DNA of 64,000 nt from Gammaproteobacteria bacterium (GTDB lineage Bacteria > Pseudomonadota > Gammaproteobacteria > UBA6429 > Thiohalophilaceae). The notes below the pieces were generated by a model. That model saw only the letters and a program-made list of their open reading frames with translations, was not told the DNA's origin and did not search any database. The position numbers and the translations under genes are program-made. This document shows positions 19,172-27,917 of the stretch, in pieces. How positions within the stretch are numbered: the first letter of the stretch is position 1; every line of letters starts with the position of its first letter. The stretch covers positions 27,660 to 91,659 of the forward strand of contig JAFLJQ010000256.1 in the NCBI GenBank assembly GCA_022712915.1, given 5' to 3'.

Positions 19172-20488
19172 ATGTTATTAACAAAAAAAATAACCACGGC
19201 TATTCTGTTGTGTGTGTTGGCAACAAAAGCCTATGCGACCCTGACGATCGATATCACCCAGGGGGTTGAAGGTGCCTTGCCCATTGCGATTGTCCCTTTT
19301 GTCTGGGAGAGTGAGGAAGCACTACCAGAAGATATCTCTGCGGTGATACGTGCTGACCTACAACGCAGTGGTCGCTTTGCCCCCGTAGCAGATGAAGATT
19401 TGATAGAACGCCCAACAGTCGGCAGCCAGATTAATTTTCAAACCTGGCGAACTCTCAACGTTGATAATTTGGTGGTGGGTAAAATATCTCCCCTGAAAGA
19501 TGGCAATTATCAGGTGAAATTTCAGCTATTTGATGTATATAAGGCAACACAGCTTGCTGGTTACAGTATCAAAAGCAGCAAAAAAGGTCTGCGCCGTACC
19601 GCGCACCGTATTAGCGATATTATTTATAAAAATTTGATGGGCGTGAGAGGGGCATTTGATACCCATATTGCCTATGTTACAGTCATTGAAAAAGGAGAAG
19701 CGAAAACGAAGCTTTATAAACTGGCTGTGGCAGATTCTGATGGGTATAACGAACGTATTGTTTATTCTTCAATCCAGCCGGTTTTATCGCCATCCTGGTC
19801 GCCTGATGGACGGCATATCGCCTATGTAGCTTATGCGCGAGGTAGGCCAGAACTTTATATACAGAATGTCAGTACCCGCCGTACCAAACGTATAGCCAGC
19901 TACCAAGGTCTGAATAATGCGCCTGCCTGGTCTCCAAATGGTGAGAAGTTGGCGTTAACCCTTTCCAAGGATGGTAACCCGGAAATTTATATTATGGATG
20001 TCAAGAGCCATAAATTAAGCCGGGTTACCCGTAATTATGCGATCGACACTGAACCTGCCTGGATGCCTAATGGTAGAGGGTTGGTATTTACGTCAGATCG
20101 GGGTGGTGGTCCACAGTTGTATCAGGTTGTCCTCGGTTTGCGTGGTGTAAAGGGCAAGATTAAACGCTTAACCTATGAGGGTAGCTATAATGCACGGGCC
20201 AGTGTTTCACCCGATGGCAAGAAAGTTGCCATGGTTCATAGGGTAGAAGATGCATTTCATATCGGGGTTCTGGATTTGGAAACGGAACATATGACTGTCT
20301 TAACTGACTCGAGTTTGGATGAATCCCCTAGTTTTGCACCTAATGGTAGTATGATTATTTATGCAACTGAGCATGAGAATAAAGGTATTTTATCGGCCGT
20401 TTCGGTCGACGGACGAGCCAAACAACGATTGATTTTTCAAGAGGGTGACGTACGGGAGCCTGCATGGTCCCCATTTAAGGCACGATAA
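19172..20488 (+). CDS. tolB: Tol-Pal system beta-propeller protein TolB
   Basis: A periplasmic protein of 438 residues with an N-terminal signal peptide ending around KAYA. The N-terminal domain contacts TolA and the C-terminal six-bladed propeller contacts Pal. Repeated propeller motifs are visible: SPSWSPDGRHIAYV, APAWSPNGEKLALT, EPAWMPNGRGLVFTSD and RASVSPDGKKVAMV. Five bases after tolA. Confidence 0.97.
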   Translation: MLLTKKITTAILLCVLATKAYATLTIDITQGVEGALPIAIVPFVWESEEALPEDISAVIRADLQRSGRFAPVADEDLIERPTVGSQINFQTWRTLNVDNLVVGKISPLKDGNYQVKFQLFDVYKATQLAGYSIKSSKKGLRRTAHRISDIIYKNLMGVRGAFDTHIAYVTVIEKGEAKTKLYKLAVADSDGYNERIVYSSIQPVLSPSWSPDGRHIAYVAYARGRPELYIQNVSTRRTKRIASYQGLNNAPAWSPNGEKLALTLSKDGNPEIYIMDVKSHKLSRVTRNYAIDTEPAWMPNGRGLVFTSDRGGGPQLYQVVLGLRGVKGKIKRLTYEGSYNARASVSPDGKKVAMVHRVEDAFHIGVLDLETEHMTVLTDSSLDESPSFAPNGSMIIYATEHENKGILSAVSVDGRAKQRLIFQEGDVREPAWSPFKAR

Positions 20489-20506
20489 CGAATTAAGGAG
20501 TTGACG

Positions 20507-20992
20507 ATGCGACATTTATTAAAATTATTATTTATCTCAGGTTTGGCCATTTCGATAGTGGCTTGTTCGACTATGGGCAACAAGGATGATGGAACAGAAG
20601 CCGAAGGAGGGGCTATGTCTGAAACCGGTATGTTGAGTGATGATTTTCAAGTTATGCTGGAAAAACGAGTCATCTATTTTGAATTCAATAGTAGTGTGGT
20701 TAAGTCTGAGTATCAGGATATTCTTACTGCCCATGCCGAAAATATTGCCGGCCATCCTGATGTCACAGTTGTTCTGGAAGGCCATGCCGATGAACGTGGT
20801 TCACGGGAGTATAATATTGCTCTGGGTGAGCGGCGAGCCAAGGCAGTACAGCAATTATTGACACTGCAGGGGGTTTCACAAAAACAGTTGCAGGAGATCA
20901 GTTTTGGTGAGGAACGGCCTGTAGCACTTGGTCATGACGAATCAGCATGGTCGCTAAACCGTCGTGTAGAACTTCTCTACTCAGGTGAATAA
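20507..20992 (+). CDS. pal: Peptidoglycan-associated lipoprotein Pal
   Basis: A 161-residue outer-membrane lipoprotein that grips peptidoglycan and TolB. The signal sequence ends in a lipobox (SIVAC), giving a lipidated Cys. The OmpA-like domain follows with YFEFNSSVV and the diaminopimelate-binding VVLEGHADERGSREYN. ATG 20507 is chosen because AGGAG lies six bases upstream; the in-frame TTG two codons earlier is unlikely. Confidence 0.97.
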   Translation: MRHLLKLLFISGLAISIVACSTMGNKDDGTEAEGGAMSETGMLSDDFQVMLEKRVIYFEFNSSVVKSEYQDILTAHAENIAGHPDVTVVLEGHADERGSREYNIALGERRAKAVQQLLTLQGVSQKQLQEISFGEERPVALGHDESAWSLNRRVELLYSGE

Positions 20993-21004
20993 AGTTAATC
21001 AAAT

Positions 21005-21778
21005 ATGAAAAAAAATCTGACAGTTTTTATATTGGGTGTTTCCTTTGCCTTGGCACCACAAGTTTGGGCTAAGAAACCAACGACTGAACAGCGTATTCAG
21101 AAACTTGAAAGGTTACTGGAGGGCAAGGGGCTGGTCGATATGCTCATTAAACTGGAAGAGCTGCAAAACGAGGTGCAGATTCTGCGGGGCGAAGTAGAAA
21201 TGCAAACCCATTCTCTGGGGAGTATTAAAAAACGTCAGCGTGATTTGTATGTTGATATTGATCGTCGTTTATTGAAGATTGAACGCAGTGGTACAGGTGT
21301 AGGGCAGACTCCGGTCGTATCAGCAAAACCCTCTGCTATGAACACTAATGTTAAGACAGAGAAGAAATCAAAATATGACATGGCCATGGAGCAAAAGGCT
21401 TATCAAAAATCTTTTGATTTGTTGCGAGATCTTAATTATGGCAAGTCAATAGTTTCATTTCGGACGTTCCTGAAATCATATCCCGATGGGCGTTATGCGC
21501 ATATCGCTCAGTACTGGATTGGTGAGGCAAACTATGCGCAACGCCATTTTACGAGTGCTATCAAGGATTATCAGGTTTTGATTGAACGTTATCCATCGAG
21601 CCCCAAACTGGCTGAGGCAATGTTGAAAATTTCTTATAGTTATTATGAATTGAAGGATCTTCACAAGGCGGATCTGAATTTGCAGAACTTGATTAGAAAC
21701 CATCCTAAATCAACCGAAGCGGGACAGGGTAGAAATCTGTTGCAGAAGGTAAGATTAAAACTTAAGAACAAGTCTTGA
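21005..21778 (+). CDS. cpoB: Cell division coordinator CpoB (YbgF)
   Basis: A periplasmic protein of 257 residues that coordinates Tol energy use with peptidoglycan synthesis at division. A signal peptide ends near QVWAKK. A coiled-coil segment of about residues 25-85 drives trimerisation in the family, and three C-terminal TPR repeats (for example YWIGEANYAQRHFTSAIKDY) follow. Last gene of the Tol-Pal operon. Confidence 0.95.
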   Translation: MKKNLTVFILGVSFALAPQVWAKKPTTEQRIQKLERLLEGKGLVDMLIKLEELQNEVQILRGEVEMQTHSLGSIKKRQRDLYVDIDRRLLKIERSGTGVGQTPVVSAKPSAMNTNVKTEKKSKYDMAMEQKAYQKSFDLLRDLNYGKSIVSFRTFLKSYPDGRYAHIAQYWIGEANYAQRHFTSAIKDYQVLIERYPSSPKLAEAMLKISYSYYELKDLHKADLNLQNLIRNHPKSTEAGQGRNLLQKVRLKLKNKS

Positions 21779-21851
21779 TGTTGCGATAAACTAAAATAAT
21801 TTGGCAAGGATGATTATTTGGCCGTTTCCTCAGGGGTGACTTCAACAATTC

Positions 21852-22511
21852 ATGGTTACACAAAAGCAAACAGATCAACTCCGTATTACAGAAATATTTT
21901 TTTCCCTGCAGGGGGAGTCACGTACGGTTGGTATCCCAACTGTATTTATTCGATTGACCGGTTGTCCCTTGCGTTGCCAGTATTGTGATACTACTTATGC
22001 CTTTCAAGGTGGAGAGTGGTTCACTTTTGATGAGATTATCCGGCAAATAGAAAATTTCAACTCAAAATATATTACGGTGACCGGTGGTGAACCTCTGGCG
22101 CAGAAAAATTGTTTGAGTTTGCTATCGGTACTCTGTGAACAAGATTATCAGGTCTCACTGGAAACCAGTGGGGCACTGGATGTTTCTGATGTTGATAAGC
22201 GAGTCGTCAAGGTCATGGATATTAAAACCCCTTCTTCAGGTGAGAGTGATAAAAACTGTTTCGATAACTTACACTATCTGTTGCCTCAGGATCAGGTTAA
22301 GTTTGTGATTTGTAATCGTGAAGATTACGAATGGGCAAAAGATATTTTGTCTCAGTATAAAATTACTGAGTTATGTGAAGTGCTCTTTTCGCCATCAATG
22401 GGGCAGTTGGCTGCGAGAGTATTGGCTGACTGGATTGTTGCGGATCAGTTAGCTGTCAGGTTTCAACTGCAATTACATAAAATACTATGGGGCGATGAAG
22501 TGGGTCGCTAA
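21852..22511 (+). CDS. queE: 7-carboxy-7-deazaguanine synthase QueE
   Basis: A 219-residue radical SAM enzyme that converts 6-carboxytetrahydropterin to 7-carboxy-7-deazaguanine in queuosine synthesis. The iron-sulfur motif Cys-x3-Cys-x2-Cys reads CPLRCQYC, followed by the TGGEPLAQ glycine-rich SAM-binding element. The opening ITEIFFSLQGES is characteristic. queC is next, but a repeat element has been placed between them. Confidence 0.95.
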   Translation: MVTQKQTDQLRITEIFFSLQGESRTVGIPTVFIRLTGCPLRCQYCDTTYAFQGGEWFTFDEIIRQIENFNSKYITVTGGEPLAQKNCLSLLSVLCEQDYQVSLETSGALDVSDVDKRVVKVMDIKTPSSGESDKNCFDNLHYLLPQDQVKFVICNREDYEWAKDILSQYKITELCEVLFSPSMGQLAARVLADWIVADQLAVRFQLQLHKILWGDEVGR

Positions 22512-22523
22512 CGGGGCTGTTTA

Positions 22524-22715
22524 GGGCACCTCTAAAATCCACTGAAGCAATACTGGCTGAGTTAAAAACAAGCTTAAAATGCTCATTTACATGGAAATGA
22601 TTCGCTTCCGCCCATCCATGGGTCTCGCGACATAAGTACATATATGTGCAAAGCTGCATTTGTGTACTTTTTTTGCCTTGCTATCATCCGCTGGATTGAA
22701 TTTTTAGATGAGCCC
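22524..22715 (-). repeat. Dispersed MITE-like repeat, copy 2 (inverted)
   Basis: A 192-base non-coding element filling the queE-queC gap. Read on the minus strand it aligns along its length with copy 3 at 41510-41703. Its first 46 bases match copy 3 at 39 positions. A 38-base inner block containing GTAAATGAGCATTTT matches at 36. The ends are inverted repeats (GGGCACCTCTAAAA at the left, TTTTTAGATGAGCCC at the right). The flanks read TTTAG on both sides if the boundary G is shared. It ends 27 bases before the queC start and may carry or disturb queC expression. Confidence 0.9.
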
Positions 22716-22742
22716 TTTAGTCACAACTTGATATGTTTATAC

Positions 22743-23414
22743 GTGAATAAAAAAGCAGTTATCTTATTATCGGGTGGACTGGACTCTGCCACCACTCTGG
22801 CGATAGCCAAATCGCAGGGGTATGCATGCCATGCGATTAGTTTTGATTATGGTCAGCGGCATCGCTGTGAATTAAGTGCGGCTGAAGTGATTGCGCAATC
22901 TATGGGGGTTCAACAGCATAAGACCATTAAGTTGGGGCTTGGGGAGATTGGCGGTTCTGCATTAACGGATCATTCTATTTTGGTTCCGGAACACAGTACG
23001 GATGGTATTCCTGTCACCTATGTTCCTGCACGCAATACGGTTTTTCTGGCCATTGCCCTGGGATGGGCTGAAGTGCTTGAGGCACAGGACATCTTCATCG
23101 GTGTCAATGCGGTGGATTATTCGGGTTATCCTGATTGCCGCCCCGAATTTATCAAGGCTTTTACATATCTGGCTAATTTAGCTACAAAGGCCGGGGTCGA
23201 GGGCAGGTCGTTCCATATTCAGACACCACTGATTGACTTGAGCAAGTCAGATATTATTCTGCAAGGGAGCCGGTTGGGTGTGGATTATGCTAAAACCATC
23301 TCATGTTATAACCCGGATAAAGACGGCCGAGCCTGCAAGCTCTGTGATTCCTGTCGGTTACGGATAGAGGGTTTTGTCGCTGCTGGAATAACAGACCCGA
23401 CTTGCTACCAATAA
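22743..23414 (+). CDS. queC: 7-cyano-7-deazaguanine synthase QueC
   Basis: An ATP-dependent enzyme of 223 residues that makes preQ0 from 7-carboxy-7-deazaguanine. The PP-loop ATP motif [11 protein letters not shown] is at the N-terminus. The zinc site near the C-terminus shows [17 protein letters not shown]. The start is GTG 22743, because the frame upstream of it (open to ATG 22644) runs through repeat copy 2 and does not resemble QueC. No strong Shine-Dalgarno site is visible. Confidence 0.95.
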   Translation: MNKKAVILLSGGLDSATTLAIAKSQGYACHAISFDYGQRHRCELSAAEVIAQSMGVQQHKTIKLGLGEIGGSALTDHSILVPEHSTDGIPVTYVPARNTVFLAIALGWAEVLEAQDIFIGVNAVDYSGYPDCRPEFIKAFTYLANLATKAGVEGRSFHIQTPLIDLSKSDIILQGSRLGVDYAKTISCYNPDKDGRACKLCDSCRLRIEGFVAAGITDPTCYQ

Positions 23415-23541
23415 TATCTGATATGTCCTTCAGGACTGGGTTTGCCACTGGCAGGGCTGGAGGCTCAAGCTATAATTAAAAGTCCGATATATAAATTAAT
23501 AATAATTTATTTATATTCAATATTTTAAGTGGAGATTTCGC

Positions 23542-24819
23542 ATGGCCTTCGAGAGTTTTTTTGCGGCACAGTCATTTTTCCTATGGTCGACTTTTATCGT
23601 TGCTTTGATTTTGGGCATGGTGGTTAACAAAACTAATTTTTGTACTATGGGAGCGGTTTCTGATCTGGTTAATATGGGGGATGCTGGTCGTATGCGGGCA
23701 TGGCTTTTGGCAGCTACGGTTGCCATGCTCGGTGTGGTTGCTCTGGAAACTGCGGGGCTTGCCAATCTAAGTAATTCAACTTTGCCACCCTATCGGGGTA
23801 GTGAGTTTCAGTGGGGTCGCTACCTGCTGGGAGGGATCTTGTTTGGTATTGGCATGACCCTCGCTAGTGGCTGCGGTAACAAGACACTGATTCGTATTGG
23901 TGGCGGCAATATCAAATCTATTTTTATTTTGCTGATCATTGCTGTTATTGCCTATTATATGGTTGATCCCTACAAGCAACTTTCTACAACCTGGTATCAG
24001 AGTATGTTTGCCCCCTGGCTGGGTAAGGCCTCCATTTCCCTCAGCACCCACCAGGATTTGGGGAGTATTGTTGGTAAGTGGTTTGCTGTACCCGCGCTGA
24101 GTATGCGTATTGCGCTGGGTTTGATCATTGGTGCTGTTGTGCTGTTTATCGTGTTTCGGTCGGAAGACTTTCGTAATAGTTCTGACAATATCCTGGCCGG
24201 TGTGGTGGTGGGTACGGCAGTATTATTGGCATGGTATTTTACCTCGAGTGTGGCAATTGTGGGTGAGGAGGGTGCGCAAAGCCTGAGTTCATTCTACGGT
24301 AATTGGGATTTTGCGATGGACAGTACTGACGGTAAACCTAAAAATGGCTCAACCAACCTATTGCCCCAGTCCTTTACTTTTATCAGCCCGATTGGCCAGA
24401 CTTTGGGTTTTGCCGCTTCTGGATTTGACACCTCTTTTTTGACTTTTGGTGTGGTCGCCGTACTGGGTGTTATCCTGGGGTCTCTGAGCTGGTCTTTAAT
24501 CAGCCATAGTTTCCGCATCGAATGGTTTGCCTCTTATCAGGATTTCATCACACATACGATAGGTGCAGTACTGATGGGTTTTGGTGGTGTACTGGGTTTG
24601 GGTTGTACCGTTGGTCAAGCTATCACAGGTGTATCGACACTGGCTCTGGGCTCATTCCTGGTCTTTCTGGGGATAGTCTTCGGTAGTGCTCTGACTATGA
24701 AGATCCAGTACTACAAACTGGTATATGAAGATGAGGCCACGTTTGGTAAGGCGCTCATAACGGCATTGGTGGACATGAAATTACTACCAGGTAGCATGCG
24801 TAAACTGGACGTCGTTTAG
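23542..24819 (+). CDS. YeeE/YedE-family (TsuA-like) sulfur-compound transporter
   Basis: An inner-membrane protein of 425 residues with about ten hydrophobic segments. It belongs to the YeeE/YedE family, which includes thiosulfate uptake protein TsuA. Conserved Cys-containing pore motifs are visible: KTNFCTMGAVSD near the N-terminus, LASGCGNKTLIRIGGGN, and LGLGCTVGQAITG. These three short Cys motifs are the features that mediate thiosulfate passage in TsuA. The nearby soxXYZA and tusA genes make a sulfur substrate likely. AGTGGAG upstream of ATG 23542 supports the start. Confidence 0.9.
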   Translation: MAFESFFAAQSFFLWSTFIVALILGMVVNKTNFCTMGAVSDLVNMGDAGRMRAWLLAATVAMLGVVALETAGLANLSNSTLPPYRGSEFQWGRYLLGGILFGIGMTLASGCGNKTLIRIGGGNIKSIFILLIIAVIAYYMVDPYKQLSTTWYQSMFAPWLGKASISLSTHQDLGSIVGKWFAVPALSMRIALGLIIGAVVLFIVFRSEDFRNSSDNILAGVVVGTAVLLAWYFTSSVAIVGEEGAQSLSSFYGNWDFAMDSTDGKPKNGSTNLLPQSFTFISPIGQTLGFAASGFDTSFLTFGVVAVLGVILGSLSWSLISHSFRIEWFASYQDFITHTIGAVLMGFGGVLGLGCTVGQAITGVSTLALGSFLVFLGIVFGSALTMKIQYYKLVYEDEATFGKALITALVDMKLLPGSMRKLDVV

Positions 24820-24849
24820 GGAATTTTTTGTATTCCGACTCGATAGGGC

Positions 24850-24877
24850 TTGCCATTCTGCTTGAGTCCGGTAGAAT
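24850..24877 (+). promoter_or_regulatory. Predicted promoter of tRNA-Lys
   Basis: TTGCCA at 24850-24855 and TAGAAT at 24872-24877 are separated by 16 bases, followed by a GC-rich discriminator (GCGCGC) typical of stringently controlled stable-RNA promoters. Confidence 0.55.
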
Positions 24878-24900
24878 GCGCGCTTTATTTTTAGTAGTAT

Positions 24901-24976
24901 GGGCCGTTAGCTCAGCCGGTAGAGCAGTTGGCTTTTAACCAATTGGTCGTAGGTTCAAGTCCTACACGGCCCACCA
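24901..24976 (+). tRNA. tRNA-Lys (anticodon TTT)
   Basis: A full cloverleaf can be drawn. Acceptor arms GGGCCGT and ACGGCCC pair, the anticodon loop is CTTTTAA, and the T-arm is GTAGG-TTCAAGT-CCTAC. CCA is encoded. A hairpin at 24990-25009 follows. Confidence 0.97.
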
Positions 24977-24989
24977 AATTGATGATTTA

Positions 24990-25009
24990 GGGAGCATGAA
25001 AGTGCTCCC
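24990..25009 (+). terminator. GAAA-loop hairpin after tRNA-Lys
   Basis: GGGAGCAT and GTGCTCCC form a stem closed by a GAAA tetraloop, 13 bases after the tRNA. No T-run follows, so termination is uncertain; it may protect the 3' end. Confidence 0.4.
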
Positions 25010-25090
25010 ACATAACTATTTGTTTCCCCTTCCTGTATTTTTATCAGGTTATTGCTTACTTCTTTAACAACCACGTGCTTTCTTTACATT

Positions 25091-25373
25091 TCACGCAGTA
25101 TTTGTTGAGAGTGCAGTCCATTGTTGCTTTGTTTCCCGATTTTTTTGTTTCATCTGTAACGGTCTTGAGCCGTAGTTTTTGGCGGAATATTGAACCTGGG
25201 TGTCTCTGATGTACTTTTCTACTGTGGGTAGCATGTTGCCGATACGGCTTGAAAGCAGGCACGTCCAGTCATAGGCGTGTATAAACTCATACTCTGCTAG
25301 GCATCAGGTTACGCATGATCGTGCTGTAGTGGTCTTTAGGCACGTAGACCTCGCTCCGGGTGATGGTGGGTTG
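25091..25373 (-). pseudogene. Possible frameshifted gene remnant, unrecognised
   Basis: Two minus-strand reading frames look like one broken coding sequence. The first runs from 25373 to a stop at 25287 and includes EVYVPKDHYSTIMRNLM. The second is open from 25303 to 25091 and includes EYEFIHAYDWTCLLSS. They overlap near 25300, as a single-base frameshift would produce. I do not recognise the protein. The rest of the 24977-25615 gap shows only the two hairpins listed separately. Alternatively this is chance open frame in non-coding DNA. Confidence 0.25.
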
Positions 25374-25562
25374 CTAGTGGCTCTGGTGGGATTGTGCTAA
25401 AGGTGAACAGTTGATGCTGTCTAAAGTTTTGTCTATCCAAAACAGCTTTTGCGGAAGTTTTTGTATTCTTTTAGCGTGCTTGTGAAAAAATCAGAATGCA
25501 CATGTACGATCGTATAAATTAATACACTTTTGTCTGAGATAAATTATTTTTTTAGTGAATTG

Positions 25563-25600
25563 AAACATAAAAACCCGACAAAAGCCGGGTTTTTATGTTT
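25563..25600 (-). terminator. Terminator of the soxXYZA operon
   Basis: A perfect 15-base inverted repeat (arms AAACATAAAAACCCG and CGGGTTTTTATGTTT, eight-base loop) ends 16 bases beyond the soxA stop. On the minus strand the GC core is followed by a T-rich run, as in intrinsic terminators; it is also T-rich on the plus strand. Confidence 0.88.
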
Positions 25601-25615
25601 TATACAACGGAATGA

Positions 25616-26476
25616 TTACTGGCGAACACCGGGAGCGTTAATCTTTAAACCATTACTCATGTAGGTGTGGAAGTACTCCAGCGCTACATAGCTTTGGTTT
25701 TGCTTGCCACCTTTGGGCTTGAGCGGTTTAGCGCGAACCATTTTGTTACAGCCGCTGTAACGGCGTTGAATGGTGCCAAAACCATGCAGAGGTGAGGTAC
25801 CTGTCGCTTCCCATTTTTTACGATAAACGGGGAAGTGAGTCGTTTGGCCAAGGACTGGACTCAGTAGATTGGTTCGCAGTGTTACCCCGGCATTGTAAAC
25901 GTGGCAATCGGCACAGGAAAAATTCAATTGGCCACGTTTGGCGTAGAAGAAATTTTTACCCTTGTTGTAGATTCTTCTCGCTTTACCTTTAGGGACTTTT
26001 ACTTTCGTCGTTTTGTCACGTGAGGTGAAAGCCATATAGGCCGCAATAGCTGCAAATTTACCTTTACCAAATTGTAGTTTTTCATTCTTGGTATTAATTC
26101 CATTACGTTTCAGACAGGCCATCAGATCGCCTTCCAATGTGCGCACTTTGCCGGACTTGCCGTCATAGTAAGGGTAGTTTTGTTTGATACCAATACCCCC
26201 GTTTTTGAAGCATTTACCAACCTTATACTTCTTAAACAGGGATTTGCCGATTTCTACACCTGGTTCATAGGGAGGAAATTCTTCCATAGATTCCCATTCA
26301 ATTCGACGGCTTTTGCTGATGGCATAAATGCCGTTGGCATAGTCCTGATATTTGACCCCTGGAAATTTCTTGGCGAAGTGCCTTTTCATTTTATTTAGAT
26401 CTGACTGCGGTGAGGCCTGGCTGACCGTAGGGGCAGCAATGGCCAGAGCCGCAATAGCGATAATCAGTTTTTTCAT
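25616..26476 (-). CDS. soxA: SoxA, monoheme c-type cytochrome of thiosulfate oxidation
   Basis: A periplasmic protein of 286 residues. With SoxX it attaches thiosulfate to the SoxY cysteine. A signal peptide ends near SQASPQS. Only one heme-binding CxxCH is present (Cys188, Cys191, His192 in CADCH), so this is the monoheme SoxA type. The region where diheme forms carry a first CxxCH lacks it. The near-C-terminal Cys in YSGCNKM is placed like the catalytic heme-ligand cysteine. It is the last gene of soxXYZA and is followed by a strong terminator. Confidence 0.94.
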   Translation of the reverse strand: MKKLIIAIAALAIAAPTVSQASPQSDLNKMKRHFAKKFPGVKYQDYANGIYAISKSRRIEWESMEEFPPYEPGVEIGKSLFKKYKVGKCFKNGGIGIKQNYPYYDGKSGKVRTLEGDLMACLKRNGINTKNEKLQFGKGKFAAIAAYMAFTSRDKTTKVKVPKGKARRIYNKGKNFFYAKRGQLNFSCADCHVYNAGVTLRTNLLSPVLGQTTHFPVYRKKWEATGTSPLHGFGTIQRRYSGCNKMVRAKPLKPKGGKQNQSYVALEYFHTYMSNGLKINAPGVRQ

Positions 26477-26510
26477 TACGATAACTCCTGTTCTTATTAT
26501 CTTCAGGTTG

Positions 26511-26825
26511 TTATTTAACCTTGGCTTCAGCAGAATCGCTCTTGCCTTTGTTGTCCACCCAGCTCAGCTTAACGGTGTCACCCGGCTTGGCGCCTGTGAA
26601 TGCAAAAGACAGATAAGGGTTTTTGGAAACCGCTGCACCCCATAGTGCGTTGACGACTGTTTTGCCGCCATGTTCACACTTCACTTCCTGAATGAAGTGG
26701 GCAGGTATCATTTCACCGGTTTTTGCATCTTTACGTAACCCGGTTTCCATTGGGTGTGTTATTAGAGCCTTGACTGTGGCCGTTTGACCTTTCACCTTGG
26801 CGCGAATTCGAATTGATTTTGCCAT
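26511..26825 (-). CDS. soxZ: SoxZ, sulfur-carrier complex subunit
   Basis: A 104-residue protein that dimerises with SoxY and is carried to the periplasm with it; no signal peptide of its own is visible. The family features IRIRAKVKGQ at the start, LITHPMETG, and AFTGAKPGDTVKLSWVD near the end are present. It lies 21 bases after soxY and 34 before soxA. Confidence 0.95.
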   Translation of the reverse strand: MAKSIRIRAKVKGQTATVKALITHPMETGLRKDAKTGEMIPAHFIQEVKCEHGGKTVVNALWGAAVSKNPYLSFAFTGAKPGDTVKLSWVDNKGKSDSAEAKVK

Positions 26826-26846
26826 TATTTTTTCTCCTCTTATGCT

Positions 26847-27311
26847 TTAACCGCCACAACCACCAATGGTGACTTTGACGTTCTTGCGTGCAGTAAACAA
26901 CTTACCACCTGATTTGACCACGGCGATAATATCCATGGTTTTACCCATTTTGATACGTGTGGAAATCATAGCCTTTGCATTGGAAGTCAGCTCAAAATTG
27001 GCTGCCAGTGGTGTGCCGTTCTTTTCTGCGATGATGGCGATGGCGCTTACACCTTTTATGGTTGTGCTGACCGTAACCGGTACAACGGCACCGTTTTCGG
27101 CAATATCTGGGGCCTTGATATTGATGCTGTCAGCGGCTTTGTTATCGGCTGTACCAAATAGGTTGCTCATGGCATCTTCGATATTCTCAGCTTCAAAGGC
27201 CGATTCTGGCCAGGCGGCGAGGACGTGGCGTGGGGTGAGCAATCCGGCACTAGCTGCAACCGCGATGGTGCTACTAGCCAGGGTGCCTTTGAGAAAGCTT
27301 CTACGTTTCAT
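26847..27311 (-). CDS. soxY: SoxY, sulfur-carrying subunit with C-terminal GGCGG
   Basis: A 154-residue periplasmic carrier on which sulfur intermediates are covalently held. The C-terminus is GGCGG, with Cys152 on a flexible arm as the attachment point. A twin-arginine signal (RRSFLKG at the N-terminus) is clear, so it is exported folded, bringing SoxZ along. It sits between soxX and soxZ. Confidence 0.97.
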   Translation of the reverse strand: MKRRSFLKGTLASSTIAVAASAGLLTPRHVLAAWPESAFEAENIEDAMSNLFGTADNKAADSINIKAPDIAENGAVVPVTVSTTIKGVSAIAIIAEKNGTPLAANFELTSNAKAMISTRIKMGKTMDIIAVVKSGGKLFTARKNVKVTIGGCGG

Positions 27312-27362
27312 TCTGTTTCTCCCGGAAAAATATATTTATAAGTTTGGTAAATACAATCGGAT

Positions 27363-27722
27363 TTAAAGGGTATGTACCCATTCGGTGATGGCATCAATTT
27401 CTTTGTCAGACAATATGCCATGTTTGCCATAGGGAGGCATGATGGTATTTGGGTTAGCCTTGGTAGGATCAAAAATATGGGCACGTAATTTAGCTTTGTC
27501 AGGATAGCGGGCTTTCATTGCTACCAGAGGGGGGGCTGCATTTCCGGGCATATTGGCACCTTCATAGGCATGACAGGCGGTACAATTACCTTTTTTACGA
27601 TCTTGGGCAATTTTTTTACCTTCTTCTACGCTAGCAGCGGATGCTGATACGGGTACCAGTGTGGCACTTAATAGGACCGCAATAGCACTTGCGGCGAAGA
27701 TTAATTTGGCAGGTTTTTGCAT
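27363..27722 (-). CDS. soxX: SoxX, monoheme c-type cytochrome
   Basis: A 119-residue periplasmic cytochrome, partner of SoxA. A signal peptide ends near SASA. The heme motif is Cys47-x2-Cys50-His51 (CTACH), and a C-terminal Met suited to axial ligation is in NTIMPPYGKHG. ATG 27722 is preferred because AGGAGG lies just upstream; an earlier in-frame start (27737) would overlap that site. First gene of the sox operon. soxB and soxCD are not in the window. Confidence 0.94.
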   Translation of the reverse strand: MQKPAKLIFAASAIAVLLSATLVPVSASAASVEEGKKIAQDRKKGNCTACHAYEGANMPGNAAPPLVAMKARYPDKAKLRAHIFDPTKANPNTIMPPYGKHGILSDKEIDAITEWVHTL

Positions 27723-27917
27723 GGGGCTCCTCCTCAATTGTTTTAGATCTCAGTATCTCAGCCAAGGCTGAATGGAAAATATCATTATTATTCTAGCAGG
27801 GCTTTGGCCACTACACAGTCATTTAGGATACATGAACGTCAATAGATGACAAGGGGATAGATATAGTTAGCTAAGTAGAATCGGTGTATTTATCTTCCCA
27901 TATATCAAGCTGGAGTG

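Noticed and set aside
22644..22742. N-terminal extension of QueC
   Set aside because: The frame runs through repeat copy 2; QueC family proteins begin just before the LLSGGLDS motif.
25056..25262. Minus-strand open frame of 68 residues near tRNA-Lys
   Set aside because: No similarity or ribosome site. A different frame in the same place looks more like coding sequence, and even that is weak.
26866..27366. Plus-strand hydrophobic open frame of 166 residues opposite soxY
   Set aside because: It is the reverse-strand reading of soxY; the SoxY frame has a Tat signal and GGCGG end.
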